Positions 1 through 6,763 are shown, numbered from the stretch's first letter. The stretch is DNA of 31,439 nt from QHXQ01 sp036389375 (GCA_036389375.1 DASVQA010000217.1:1-31439); one strand, 5' to 3'. The notes: generated by a model from the letters alone, not told the origin. Numbers and translations are program-made.

Positions 1-1
1 C

Positions 2-649
2 ATCGGCCGCACGCAGGAATTGATCTACCTCATCCGCGAACTCGAAGAGGAAAAGCGCATCCCTGTTCTGCCCGTACGGGTTGATTCGCCGATGGCGGCC
101 GCCGCCACGCAGGTCTACAGCCACCGCACGGAGGAGCAGGACGAAGATTACGCGAGCGTACTTGCGCGCCGCATTCATCCTCTGCGGACACACTCCATGT
201 TGACCGCTTCCTCGCGCGAAGAGTCGAAGCGCCTCAACGACGAACACGGCGCGCGCATCATCATCAGCGCCTCCGGCATGATGACGGGCGGGCGCGTCCT
301 CCATCATGCGCGCCGCATCCTGCCCGACGAGCGCGCCACCATCATTTTCGTCGGCTACCAGGCCGCCGGCACAATCGGTCGGCGCATCTTAAACGGCGAG
401 CGCGAAGTCTCCATCTTCAAACAGCCCGTCGCCGTGCGCTGCCGCGTCGAACAGATCGGCGGCTTCTCGGCGCACGCCGACTGGCAGGAAGTCCTGCGCT
501 GGCTCAAAGACCTGCCCGCGCCGCCGCGCCGCGCCTTCACCACGCACGGCGAGCCGCAAGCCGCCGAAGCCATGGCCGAACACATACGTCAACGCTTCAA
601 CTGGCGCGTGGATGCGCCGCAATATGGCCAGCAGGTGGAATTGGCATAG
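2..649 (+). CDS. Beta-CASP metallo-beta-lactamase-fold RNA hydrolase, C-terminal part (5' truncated by window)
   Basis: The reading frame is open to the left edge, so only the last 215 or so residues are present. The visible part begins IGRTQELIYL and contains the beta-CASP landmark DSPMA, then SASGMMTGGR, GFSAHADW and a late THGEP histidine motif. This order is typical of the MBL-fold RNA-processing exonuclease family (CPSF/YSH1-like bacterial members), in which these Asp and His residues complete the two-zinc site. The N-terminal HxHxDH motif lies outside the window, so activity cannot be judged. A cytoplasmic RNase role is inferred from the family; an uncharacterised MBL hydrolase is the alternative. 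The end is a TAG at 647-649. Confidence 0.85.
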   Translation: MGRTQELIYLIRELEEEKRIPVLPVRVDSPMAAAATQVYSHRTEEQDEDYASVLARRIHPLRTHSMLTASSREESKRLNDEHGARIIISASGMMTGGRVLHHARRILPDERATIIFVGYQAAGTIGRRILNGEREVSIFKQPVAVRCRVEQIGGFSAHADWQEVLRWLKDLPAPPRRAFTTHGEPQAAEAMAEHIRQRFNWRVDAPQYGQQVELA

Positions 650-660
650 AATGTTGCCAA
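641..660. promoter_or_regulatory. Palindrome TTGGCA-N8-TGCCAA upstream of the coiled-coil gene
   Basis: Two perfect 6-bp arms (641-646 and 655-660) span the stop codon of the metallo-hydrolase gene and lie 16 bases before the ribosome-binding site of the next gene (GGAGG at 676-680). TTGGCA is also a reasonable -35 box for an AT-rich -10 (AATAAT, 664-669, spacing 17). It could be an operator over a promoter for the gene at 692. No regulator can be named. Confidence 0.35.
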
Positions 661-691
661 CTAAATAATCCTCACGGAGGTAAGCTGACCC

Positions 692-1123
692 ATGAGCACG
701 GATGACAGAATTCTCCGCCTCGAAAATGCGATGGCCACATTGGCAGAACTCTCGGCCAATCAAGAGGGACGCATCGCCCGGCTTGAAGAGTCAACCTTGC
801 GCCTCGAAGAGTCAACGATGCGCATGCAGGAATCAATGGCGCGCATGCATGAATCGATGATGAGCATGCAGGGATCAGTGACCCACCTGCAAGAATCATT
901 TGTCACACTGGTCGAACTGGTACGCAGTCAAGATGAAAGGCAAGATGAACTGCGCGCGGCGCAGGCTGAGTCGGAACGCAAGATCGCTGCGCTCGCCGAT
1001 GCACACATTCGGACAGAGGACGCGCTGGCGCGGCTCACTGTGAAGGTGGATAACCTTGCCACAAAGGTGGATGTCATCATAGACATTATTCAGGGCGGGC
1101 TAAGCGGGCCGGCGGCCAAGTAA
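692..1123 (+). CDS. Small heptad-repeat coiled-coil protein, unknown function
   Basis: This is a 143-residue soluble protein without signal peptide or membrane segment. It starts at an ATG 11 bases after a GGAGG. Residues about 31-72 form six consecutive 7-residue units of the pattern L/M-x-E-S-x-x-R, followed by more heptads to the C-terminus (LTVKVDNLATKVDVIIDII), so almost the whole chain should be a coiled coil. I do not recognise a named family; similar short proteins are usually annotated as hypothetical. It lies between the metallo-hydrolase and sucD with its own likely promoter. The periodic sequence is also visible in the DNA as 21-base repeats, which suggests growth by unit duplication. 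Confidence 0.75.
   Translation: MSTDDRILRLENAMATLAELSANQEGRIARLEESTLRLEESTMRMQESMARMHESMMSMQGSVTHLQESFVTLVELVRSQDERQDELRAAQAESERKIAALADAHIRTEDALARLTVKVDNLATKVDVIIDIIQGGLSGPAAK
782..907 (+). repeat. Six degenerate 21-bp tandem repeats inside the coiled-coil gene
   Basis: Units start at 782, 803, 824, 845, 866 and 887 and encode LEESTLR, LEESTMR, MQESMAR, MHESMMS, MQGSVTH and LQESFVT. The DNA is conserved beyond what the protein needs (GAAGAGTCAAC and ATGCATG-type blocks recur). The array therefore looks like recent in-frame expansion of one heptad. Confidence 0.8.
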
Positions 1124-1147
1124 ACTAAAGTGCATGTTCTTAGTTTA
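1121..1147. promoter_or_regulatory. Inverted repeat TAAACTAA-N11-TTAGTTTA before sucD
   Basis: Perfect 8-bp arms lie at 1121-1128 and 1140-1147. The left arm contains the stop codon of the coiled-coil gene and the right arm covers the -35 region of the sucD promoter. AT-rich arms and no following T-run make it a poor terminator, so an operator is the more likely reading. Confidence 0.45.
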
Positions 1148-1158
1148 ACCAGCTGTCG

Positions 1159-1167
1159 TGCTATACT
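1159..1167 (+). promoter_or_regulatory. Extended -10 promoter for sucD (TGCTATACT)
   Basis: TATACT at 1162-1167 matches the sigma70 -10 at five of six positions and is preceded by TG one base upstream (extended -10). The -35 region (about 1139-1144, CTTAGT) is poor, as is usual for extended -10 promoters. The predicted transcript start is near 1174, giving a leader of about 40 bases with AGGAG at 1201-1205. Confidence 0.55.
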
Positions 1168-1213
1168 GCGCGGTCAATTAAGCACACAAATCGTCATGTG
1201 AGGAGCAAGAGCG

Positions 1214-2098
1214 TTGAGCGTTCTGGTTGATAAAACGACGCGCCTCGTCGTGCAGGGCATCACCGGCAAAGAGGGCACGTTCCACACGAAGCAGATGGTG
1301 GAGTACGGCACAAACGTCGTGGGCGGCGTGACGCCGGGTAAGGGCGGGACGACGCATGAAGGCGTGCCGGTCTTTAACACCGTCGAGCAGGCGGTCGAGG
1401 AGGCAGGCGCGAACGCGAGCGTGATCTACGTGCCGCCGCCGTTCGCGGCGGACGCGATTATCGAAGCAGCCGCCGCCGGCATCCCGCTCGTCGTTTGCAT
1501 TACGGAAGGCATCCCGGCGCTCGACATGGTGCGGGTCAAACGCTTCCTGCAAGACACCGAGACGCGTCTCGTCGGCCCGAACTGTCCCGGCGTCATCTCG
1601 CCGGGCAAGTGCAAGATCGGCATCATGCCCGGCCACATTCACAAGGAAGGGCGCATCGGCGTCGTCTCGCGTTCCGGCACGCTCACCTATGAAGCCGTCG
1701 GCCAGTTGACCGCGCTCGGACTCGGCCAATCAACCGCCATCGGCATCGGCGGCGACCCCGTCGTTGGCACAACGCACAAGGACGCGCTCGCGCTCTTTGA
1801 AGCTGACCCGGAAACCGACGGTATCGTTATGATCGGCGAGATCGGCGGCACGGCCGAAGAAGAAGCGGCCGCTTACGCGCAAGCCAACGTGACGAAGCCC
1901 ATCGTCGCTTTTATCGCCGGGCAGACCGCGCCGCCCGGCCGGCGCATGGGCCACGCGGGCGCGATCATCGCGGGCGGCAAGGGCACGGCCGCCGAGAAGA
2001 TGCAGGCACTCACCGCCGCCGGGATCAAAGTTGTGCAGTCGCCCGCCGACATCGGCCAAGCGATGAAAGACGCGCTCGGCGCGACCGCGAGTGCCTAA
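1214..2098 (+). CDS. sucD: Succinyl-CoA ligase (ADP/GDP-forming) subunit alpha
   Basis: The 294-residue product is the usual length for SucD. It catalyses, with SucC, succinyl-CoA + ADP/GDP + Pi to succinate + CoA + ATP/GTP in the TCA cycle. Visible landmarks are the CoA-binding Rossmann N-terminus (VVQGITGKEGTFH), GPNCPGVISPGKCKIG near residues 121-136, and the phospho-histidine segment GHAGAIIAGGKGTA with the active His at about 247. The start is TTG at 1214, chosen because AGGAG lies 8 bases upstream and the N-terminus aligns with the family. No sucC lies next to it in this window. ndk follows after 40 bases, so the two may be co-transcribed. Confidence 0.96.
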   Translation: MSVLVDKTTRLVVQGITGKEGTFHTKQMVEYGTNVVGGVTPGKGGTTHEGVPVFNTVEQAVEEAGANASVIYVPPPFAADAIIEAAAAGIPLVVCITEGIPALDMVRVKRFLQDTETRLVGPNCPGVISPGKCKIGIMPGHIHKEGRIGVVSRSGTLTYEAVGQLTALGLGQSTAIGIGGDPVVGTTHKDALALFEADPETDGIVMIGEIGGTAEEEAAAYAQANVTKPIVAFIAGQTAPPGRRMGHAGAIIAGGKGTAAEKMQALTAAGIKVVQSPADIGQAMKDALGATASA

Positions 2099-2138
2099 AG
2101 TTCTACACACATCAAACTGAGGAACACTGAAAAGAATA

Positions 2139-2579
2139 ATGTCGGAGCAAATCGGTAATCTCACCTTTGGCATCGTCAAGCCCGACGCGGTGCGGGCCGG
2201 ACAGGCGGGCGCGATCATTCAACGGATCACGGACGGCGGTTTTAAACTGCGCGCCTTGAAGTTGATCCACATGACGCGGGCCGAGGCGGAAGGCTTCTAC
2301 GCGGTACACCGCGAGCGGCCGTTCTTCGCGGGGCTGACGGAGTTCATGTCTTCGGGGCCGTGCATTGTAATGGCGTTGGAGAAGGCGGGCGCGGTCAAGG
2401 CTTGGCGCGACCTGATGGGCGCGACCGATCCGGCCAAGGCCGACGCCGGCACGCTGCGTAAAGAGTTTGGCGCGAGCTTGGGCGAGAACGCGGTGCATGG
2501 CTCGGACTCGGAAGAGAACGCGCGGATCGAAATCTCGTACTTCTTCAGCCAGCTAGAGCTAGTCAACAGTGAAGCGTAA
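2139..2579 (+). CDS. ndk: Nucleoside diphosphate kinase
   Basis: The 146-residue protein transfers the gamma phosphate of ATP to NDPs through a phospho-histidine. The N-terminus has the family's TFGIVKPDAV (Lys14), and NAVHGSDS carries the catalytic His120. Length and motif spacing are normal for bacterial Ndk, with a slightly long C-terminal tail (FFSQLELVNSEA). The ATG follows a GAGGAA at 2119-2124. Its position after sucD makes functional sense because succinyl-CoA ligase and Ndk exchange ADP/GDP nucleotides, and sucCD-ndk neighbourhoods occur in several phyla. Confidence 0.97.
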   Translation: MSEQIGNLTFGIVKPDAVRAGQAGAIIQRITDGGFKLRALKLIHMTRAEAEGFYAVHRERPFFAGLTEFMSSGPCIVMALEKAGAVKAWRDLMGATDPAKADAGTLRKEFGASLGENAVHGSDSEENARIEISYFFSQLELVNSEA

Positions 2580-2624
2580 GCGCGCGCGCGGCGCTCGTTG
2601 CGCTGCCGGCGCGTGAGCTTACGC
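2574..2624 (+). other. Hairpin spanning the ndk stop codon and the ndk-nuoI spacer
   Basis: GCGTAAGC at 2574-2581 (including the ndk TAA) is complementary to GCTTACGC at 2617-2624, with a GC-rich 35-base interior that can pair further (GCGCGC with GCGCG). No T-run follows. It sits just before the nuoI ribosome-binding site (GAGG, 2630-2633), so mRNA processing or partial attenuation is more likely than full termination. Confidence 0.5.
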
Positions 2625-2638
2625 GGCACGAGGTTGTT

Positions 2639-3160
2639 ATGTCTATCATCAGTGATGTCATCGAATCTACGAAGGCGATCATACAGGGCATGAGCGTCAC
2701 CTTCTCGCAGATTCCGAAGCGCAAATGGACGGTGCAATACCCGGACGAGCCGGTGACGCTGCAACCGCGCTATCGCGGGCAACATCTGTTGCACGTGGAC
2801 GAGCACGGGCGCGAGAAGTGCGTCGCGTGCTTCCTGTGCGCCGCCGCGTGCCCGTCCGATTGCATCTACATCATCGCGGCGGACGACCCGCGCGCGCCGG
2901 CCGAGCGCACCGGCGTGGACGAGCGTTACGCGAAGGTCTACAACATTGATTACGGCCGCTGCATCTTCTGCGGCTTCTGCGTCGAGGCGTGTCCGAAGGA
3001 CGCGATCACGCACGGCTTCAACTTCGAGTTGTCCGTCTATAATCGCGCCGACCTGCTCAAAACCAAAGACGACCTGCTCATCACCAAGCAGAAGCAGTCG
3101 GCCAACTACCGCGTCGCGTTCGCCGACGAGGACGTGGATTCGGAGTACAAAGTGGTGTGA
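2639..3160 (+). CDS. nuoI: NADH-quinone oxidoreductase subunit I (2x[4Fe-4S] ferredoxin-type)
   Basis: The 173-residue protein has two complete CxxCxxCxxxCP clusters: Cys61/64/67/71 (CVACFLCAAACP) and Cys108/111/114/118 (CIFCGFCVEACP). They bind the N6a and N6b [4Fe-4S] centres that pass electrons in the peripheral arm of complex I. The N-terminal region before the first cluster (amphipathic helix, then PRYRGQHLL) and the 45-residue extension after the second cluster match NuoI rather than a small ferredoxin. The ATG follows GAGG by 5 bases. No other nuo gene is present in the window, so this copy stands apart from the rest of complex I. Confidence 0.92.
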   Translation: MSIISDVIESTKAIIQGMSVTFSQIPKRKWTVQYPDEPVTLQPRYRGQHLLHVDEHGREKCVACFLCAAACPSDCIYIIAADDPRAPAERTGVDERYAKVYNIDYGRCIFCGFCVEACPKDAITHGFNFELSVYNRADLLKTKDDLLITKQKQSANYRVAFADEDVDSEYKVV

Positions 3161-3168
3161 CCGTCGAG

Positions 3169-3189
3169 GCGCAGTTTTTCGGTCTGCGC
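3169..3189 (+). terminator. Short hairpin after nuoI, possible terminator
   Basis: GCGCAG (3169-3174) pairs with CTGCGC (3184-3189) across a 9-base loop, beginning 8 bases after the nuoI stop and followed by TAAAA. A 6-bp stem without a T-tract is a weak terminator at best. Confidence 0.3.
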
Positions 3190-3216
3190 TAAAACGGCAA
3201 ACTGTAAACTATCAGC

Positions 3217-3245
3217 TTGAATTTCGGGCCGCTGCATGTTATTCG
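3217..3245 (+). promoter_or_regulatory. Possible promoter for the ABC ATPase gene
   Basis: TTGAAT (3217-3222), a 17-base spacer and TATTCG (3240-3245) preceded by TGT (extended -10 form) would start transcription near 3252, 16 bases before the ATG at 3268. The boxes are imperfect. The upstream in-frame TTG at 3217 is better read as the -35 box than as a start codon. Confidence 0.35.
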
Positions 3246-3267
3246 ACACGCGGCGGCTTGCATTTTT

Positions 3268-3960
3268 ATGAGTGAAGCATTGTTGGAGACGCGCGCCGTC
3301 TCGCGCCATTACCAGATGGGCACGACCACGGTGGTGGCGCTTGACGGCGTCACGATTGCGGTCGATGAGGGCGAGTTCGTCGCGTTGCAGGGCACGTCCG
3401 GGTCGGGGAAGTCCACTTTGTTGAATCTGATCGGCGGGCTGGATCAACCGACGGACGGCGAGGTGATCTTCGACGGGCGCTCGCTTGCGCCGCTCTCGAA
3501 GCGTGAGATGGCGCGCTACCGGCGGCACGCGGTCGGCATGATCTTTCAGAACTTCAACCTGATCCCGACGATGACGGCTACAGAGAACGTCAGCCTCGCG
3601 CTGGCCTTTGGCGGCGTGCGCGGCCGCGAGCGCGAAGAACGTACGCACGCACTGCTGGCACGTGTGGGTCTCGGTGCGCGCATAACGCACCGGCCGGCCG
3701 AGTTGTCCGGCGGCGAACAGCAGCGCGTGGCGATTGCCCGCGCGCTGGCGAACCGGCCGCGCATACTGCTCGCCGACGAGCCGACCGGCAATCTGGATTC
3801 GACGCGCGCGCACGAACTGCTCGCGCTCTTGCGCGACATGGTCGAACGCGAACGCCTGACCATCCTCATGGTCACACACGACCGCGACCTCGCCGCCCGC
3901 TTCGCTGACCGCACCATACGAATGAAGGACGGGAAGGTAGAACAAAGTGCTGAGTCCTGA
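3268..3960 (+). CDS. ABC transporter ATP-binding protein, MacB/LolD type
   Basis: The product is 230 residues, the typical length of a LolD/MacB-type nucleotide-binding subunit. Motifs appear in order: Walker A GTSGSGKST (42-50), Q-loop Gln94 in MIFQNFNLIP, signature LSGGE (146-150), Walker B ILLADE (166-171) and the H-loop His204 in VTHD. FQNFNLIP and ADEPTGNLD are characteristic of the family that powers FtsX-like permeases (macrolide or lipoprotein export, mechanotransmission). The ATG at 3268 is preferred over a TTG 51 bases upstream because the family starts here, though no good ribosome-binding site is visible. The likely permease partner lies at 6880, three genes away. The last residues and the TGA stop fall inside a heptamer repeat. 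Confidence 0.92.
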   Translation: MSEALLETRAVSRHYQMGTTTVVALDGVTIAVDEGEFVALQGTSGSGKSTLLNLIGGLDQPTDGEVIFDGRSLAPLSKREMARYRRHAVGMIFQNFNLIPTMTATENVSLALAFGGVRGREREERTHALLARVGLGARITHRPAELSGGEQQRVAIARALANRPRILLADEPTGNLDSTRAHELLALLRDMVERERLTILMVTHDRDLAARFADRTIRMKDGKVEQSAES

Positions 3961-4030
3961 GTGCTGAGTGCTGCGGAGAACGCGCCGGCTTTCATTCAGC
4001 GCTCAGCCCTCAGCACTCAAACCCCCTCAG
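3947..4030. repeat. Heptamer inverted repeat A (word GTGCTGA)
   Basis: The left arm is four tandem heptamers (GTGCTGA, GTCCTGA, GTGCTGA, GTGCTGC; 3947-3974). The right arm (3996-4020) is the complement series TCAGCGC, TCAGCCC, TCAGCAC, with another CTCAGCCCT just after. The best stem is TGAGTGCTGAG (3958-3968) with CTCAGCACTCA (4009-4019), extended across one mismatch. The ABC ATPase ends within the left arm, and the right arm ends about 20 bases before the next gene's ATG. Confidence 0.85.
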
Positions 4031-4050
4031 CCCTGCTTTTGAGGTTCGCT

Positions 4051-4974
4051 ATGCAGCCAGACGTTTCTCCGGTGATGACGTTAGAGGCATTGCGCTCTGT
4101 GCCGCTGTTCGCGTCGCTGGACGACGAGGCGGCGCGCGAGTTGCGCGATCTGCTGGAAGTACGCGTGCTGTCTGCCGGCACGGTACTGTTTCGGGCGGGC
4201 GACGCGGGCGACGCAATGTACTTGATCGAGGACGGGCGCGTCCGCATCTTCGTCGTGGACGAAGACAAGCAGGAAGTGACGCTGGCGGAACTAGCGCGCG
4301 GCGACTTCTTCGGCGAGATGGCCATCATTGACGGCAAGCCACGCTCCGCTTCGGCGTCCGTGAGCGAGGCGGCGCGGCTCGCCGTGTTGCGCCGCGACGA
4401 CTTCATCAGCTTTGTGCGCGGTAACGCCAACGTCGCGCTCGAAATGATCAGCGCCATCTCGGAGCGTCTGCGGCGCACGGACGAGTTGTTGCAAAAGCGC
4501 GTCTCGCGCAACGTCAACGAGATCGAAGAGGAACAGATGACGCCCGCCGACCGCGTGGCGGATCATTTGGCGGCACTGGGTGGCAGTTGGCGCTTCATCG
4601 GTCTGCTGCTCGTCCTGCTCGTCGTCTGGGTGCTGATCAACTCGTGGCTCATGCGCAACGGCGGCTTTGATGTTTACCCGTACAATCTGCTCGGACTCGT
4701 GCTCGGCATCATCGCGGGCATCCAAGCGCCGATCATCATGATGTCGCAGAACCGGCAATCGGAGAAAGAGCGTCTGCGTGACGACATGGATTTCCAGATC
4801 AACTTAAAAAACGAACTGACGATCACGGAAATCCTCCGCCGCTTAGACGTGTTGGAGAGCGAGCGCCTGCCCGTCCTCTTCGCGGAGCAGAACGAGCGCC
4901 TCGCCGCCGCGCGCACGCACGGTCAGCGCACGCAGAACGGTGATGGCGAGCGCCCCACGCGGTCGGAACTTTAA
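4051..4974 (+). CDS. Cyclic nucleotide-binding domain fused to a DUF1003 membrane domain
   Basis: The start is ATG 4051, 6 bases after GAGG; the upstream open frame is repeat DNA. The 307-residue protein has a Crp-type cNMP-binding beta-roll (about 14-135) with a phosphate-binding cassette-like GEMAIIDGKPRSA at 88-100, then a charged linker. Two membrane helices follow (about 181-200 and 212-232), ending in the DUF1003 hallmark IIMMSQNRQSEKERLRDDMD and a cytoplasmic helical tail. DUF1003 has no established activity. The architecture suggests a membrane protein gated by a cyclic nucleotide, rather than a transcription factor, since no DNA-binding helix-turn-helix follows. The cassette lacks the classic second Glu-Leu pattern, so the ligand is uncertain. 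Confidence 0.87.
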   Translation: MQPDVSPVMTLEALRSVPLFASLDDEAARELRDLLEVRVLSAGTVLFRAGDAGDAMYLIEDGRVRIFVVDEDKQEVTLAELARGDFFGEMAIIDGKPRSASASVSEAARLAVLRRDDFISFVRGNANVALEMISAISERLRRTDELLQKRVSRNVNEIEEEQMTPADRVADHLAALGGSWRFIGLLLVLLVVWVLINSWLMRNGGFDVYPYNLLGLVLGIIAGIQAPIIMMSQNRQSEKERLRDDMDFQINLKNELTITEILRRLDVLESERLPVLFAEQNERLAAARTHGQRTQNGDGERPTRSEL

Positions 4975-5128
4975 GCGCCGACTTGTCCGGCCGTAATGAT
5001 CCCACGCGCTGGCCCACACGCGCGCCGGTTTGCTTTCGTCCCGCAGCAGCGTATCTTGCTACCTAGCTCGGCCATCTTTCTTCTGCGGGCTGGGATTTGA
5101 GCCGGGTCGGCTCAGATCGTTTGCACAC

Positions 5129-5821
5129 ATGATCGAAGCCATCTTTTTTGACTTCAACGGCGTCATCATTGACGACGAGCCGCTGCAACTGAAAGCGGCG
5201 CAGACGGCGCTCGGCGCACAGGGCATCGCGCTCACCGAAGAGGACTACTACGCCTCGCTTGGCATGGACGACGTAACCTTCATGCGCGCAGCCTTCGAGC
5301 GGGCGGGCCGCGCGCCCGACGAAACGGCCGTCGCCGCCGTGCTCGAAAGCTTTACAGCCGCACACCTCGCGCTCGTGGCCGACGAGTTGCCGCTCTTTCC
5401 CGGCGTCGTCACCTTCATCAAAGCGACTGCGCGGCGCTATGCGCTCGGCCTCGTCAGCATGGCGCGGCGCGACTACATAGAACACGTGCTCGCCCGCGCC
5501 GGTCTCAGACAGGCGTTCACCGTCATCGTCAGCGCCGAAGACGTGACCGCCTGCAAGCCCGACCCCGCGTGCTACACAACGGCGCTCGCACGCTTGAACG
5601 AGCAGCGCCGCACGCAAGGTCAGCCGCCGCTCGCGCCCGCCTCGTGTCTCGTTATCGAAGATGCGCCGCCGGGCATCGCCTCGGCCCGCGCCGCCGGCAT
5701 GCGTACGCTGGGCGTCACCAACACGGTCAAAGAGCCGGCCCTGCGCTCGGCCGGCGCAGAGGTCGTCACCCACAACCTTGCCGATTGGACGACGGACGCC
5801 GTGTATCACGTCTTTAGCTGA
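5129..5821 (+). CDS. HAD-superfamily hydrolase, beta-phosphoglucomutase/CbbY-like
   Basis: The 230-residue protein has the four HAD motifs: I FFDFNGVI with nucleophile Asp8, II Ser in LGLVSM, III Lys in ACKPDP, IV VIEDAPPGI. A helical cap of about 70 residues lies between motifs I and II, placing it with CbbY/PGM-like phosphatases of small sugar phosphates. Motif I reads DxN rather than DxD, so the usual acid/base Asp is Asn10. The start at ATG 5129 matches the family, but no ribosome-binding site is obvious; a longer in-frame form beginning upstream has no family match. The TGA stop lies in heptamer repeat D. The substrate cannot be predicted. Confidence 0.88.
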   Translation: MIEAIFFDFNGVIIDDEPLQLKAAQTALGAQGIALTEEDYYASLGMDDVTFMRAAFERAGRAPDETAVAAVLESFTAAHLALVADELPLFPGVVTFIKATARRYALGLVSMARRDYIEHVLARAGLRQAFTVIVSAEDVTACKPDPACYTTALARLNEQRRTQGQPPLAPASCLVIEDAPPGIASARAAGMRTLGVTNTVKEPALRSAGAEVVTHNLADWTTDAVYHVFS

Positions 5822-5896
5822 GGGCTGAAGGATGAATAAACCCTGTCAATGCGTTGCGCCGTCTGCTTCAGCCCGCCGCCCTTCACCCTCCGCCCT
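5818..5896. repeat. Heptamer inverted repeat D (degenerate CCYTCRC-like word)
   Basis: The left arm CTGAGGG, CTGAAGG (5818-5831) includes the HAD stop codon. The right arm 5866-5896 reads as heptamers CTTCAGC, CCGCCGC, CCTTCAC, CCTCCGC, CCT. GGGCTGAAG (5822-5830) pairs perfectly with CTTCAGCCC (5866-5874). The right arm ends 6 bases before the next ATG. It is more degenerate than repeats A, B and C. Confidence 0.65.
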
Positions 5897-5902
5897 ATTT
5901 TT

Positions 5903-6763
5903 ATGACGCCCGCGACGAAAGCATTGGCACAGGATGCGCGGCAGCGGTTTGCGGCGCTCGTGGCGCAGCCGGAAGGTGCGCTCGATCTGACGCATGCGGC
6001 GCTGCTCGTCGCGGCGGAAGAAGCGCCGGGGCTGGACGTGGAGCACTACCGCGCGCGTCTGTTGGAGTTGGGGATGCAGGCGCGCGTGCGCGTACACGAA
6101 CGACTCGATGCGCCCGTCGCCGCGCTCAATCATTTCATCTTCAACGAACTTGGTTTTGTCGGCAATCAGGTACACTACTATGACCCGCGCAACAGCCTGC
6201 TCTCTTACGTGCTCGACGCGCGGCAGGGGATTCCGATCACGCTGTCGCTGCTCTACATCGAATTGGGCCGACGCGCTGGTTTGGAGGTCGAAGGCGTTGC
6301 GCTGCCCGGTCATTTCATCGTGCGCGCCCGGGCCACGATGACGACGGCGGACGCAGCCTTTGTGCTGGTCGATCCCTTCAACGGGCGCACCATGAACGAA
6401 GATGATTGCCAGCAGCATCTGGATGCGCTCTACGGTGGGCAAGTACCGCTCGGCGCGGAGCATCTGGCGGCGGCGCGCCCGCGTGCCATCCTCGCGCGCC
6501 TGCTGCGCAATCTGAAAGCCATCTACGCGCAGGCGCACAACTATCGCCGCGCGCTCGCCGCCGCCGAACGCATCCTGCTCGTCGCGCCGCAGGAACATGA
6601 AGAACATCGTGATCGCGGCGTCCTGCTCGCCAAACTCGGCCGCTACCCGGAGGCGATCCGCGCCATCGAGATTTATCTCCGCCGCGTGCCCAACGCAACG
6701 GACGCCGAACGCGTGCAGACCGAGTTGAAAAAGATGAAGCTGCAACAGGCGATGCTGAATTGA
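5903..6763 (+). CDS. SirB1-type transglutaminase-like protein with C-terminal TPR
   Basis: The 286-residue protein resembles the SirB1/YchA family. It has a transglutaminase-like N-terminal domain (about 30-180) with the family signatures LNHFIFNELGF, RQGIPITLSLLYIEL, PGHFIV (His137) and DPFNGR (Asp157), followed by one or two TPR-like helix pairs (about 200-265). The position normally holding the transglutaminase Cys is occupied by ITLS, as in SirB1 proteins generally, so it is probably not a protease. Its cellular role is not settled. The ATG 5903 starts right after heptamer repeat D, with no clear ribosome-binding site; an upstream frame extension would be repeat-derived. Confidence 0.87.
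   Translation: MTPATKALAQDARQRFAALVAQPEGALDLTHAALLVAAEEAPGLDVEHYRARLLELGMQARVRVHERLDAPVAALNHFIFNELGFVGNQVHYYDPRNSLLSYVLDARQGIPITLSLLYIELGRRAGLEVEGVALPGHFIVRARATMTTADAAFVLVDPFNGRTMNEDDCQQHLDALYGGQVPLGAEHLAAARPRAILARLLRNLKAIYAQAHNYRRALAAAERILLVAPQEHEEHRDRGVLLAKLGRYPEAIRAIEIYLRRVPNATDAERVQTELKKMKLQQAMLN

Noticed and set aside
642..658. Sigma54 promoter (TGGCA...TTGC)
   Set aside because: The spacing between GG and GC is 11 bases rather than 10 and the flanks do not fit; a palindrome explains the sequence better.
782..907. CRISPR-like array
   Set aside because: Units are contiguous 21-mers without spacers and lie in frame within a coiled-coil gene.
5903..6763. Active transglutaminase or cysteine protease
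   Set aside because: The catalytic Cys is absent from the expected position, as in SirB1-type proteins.
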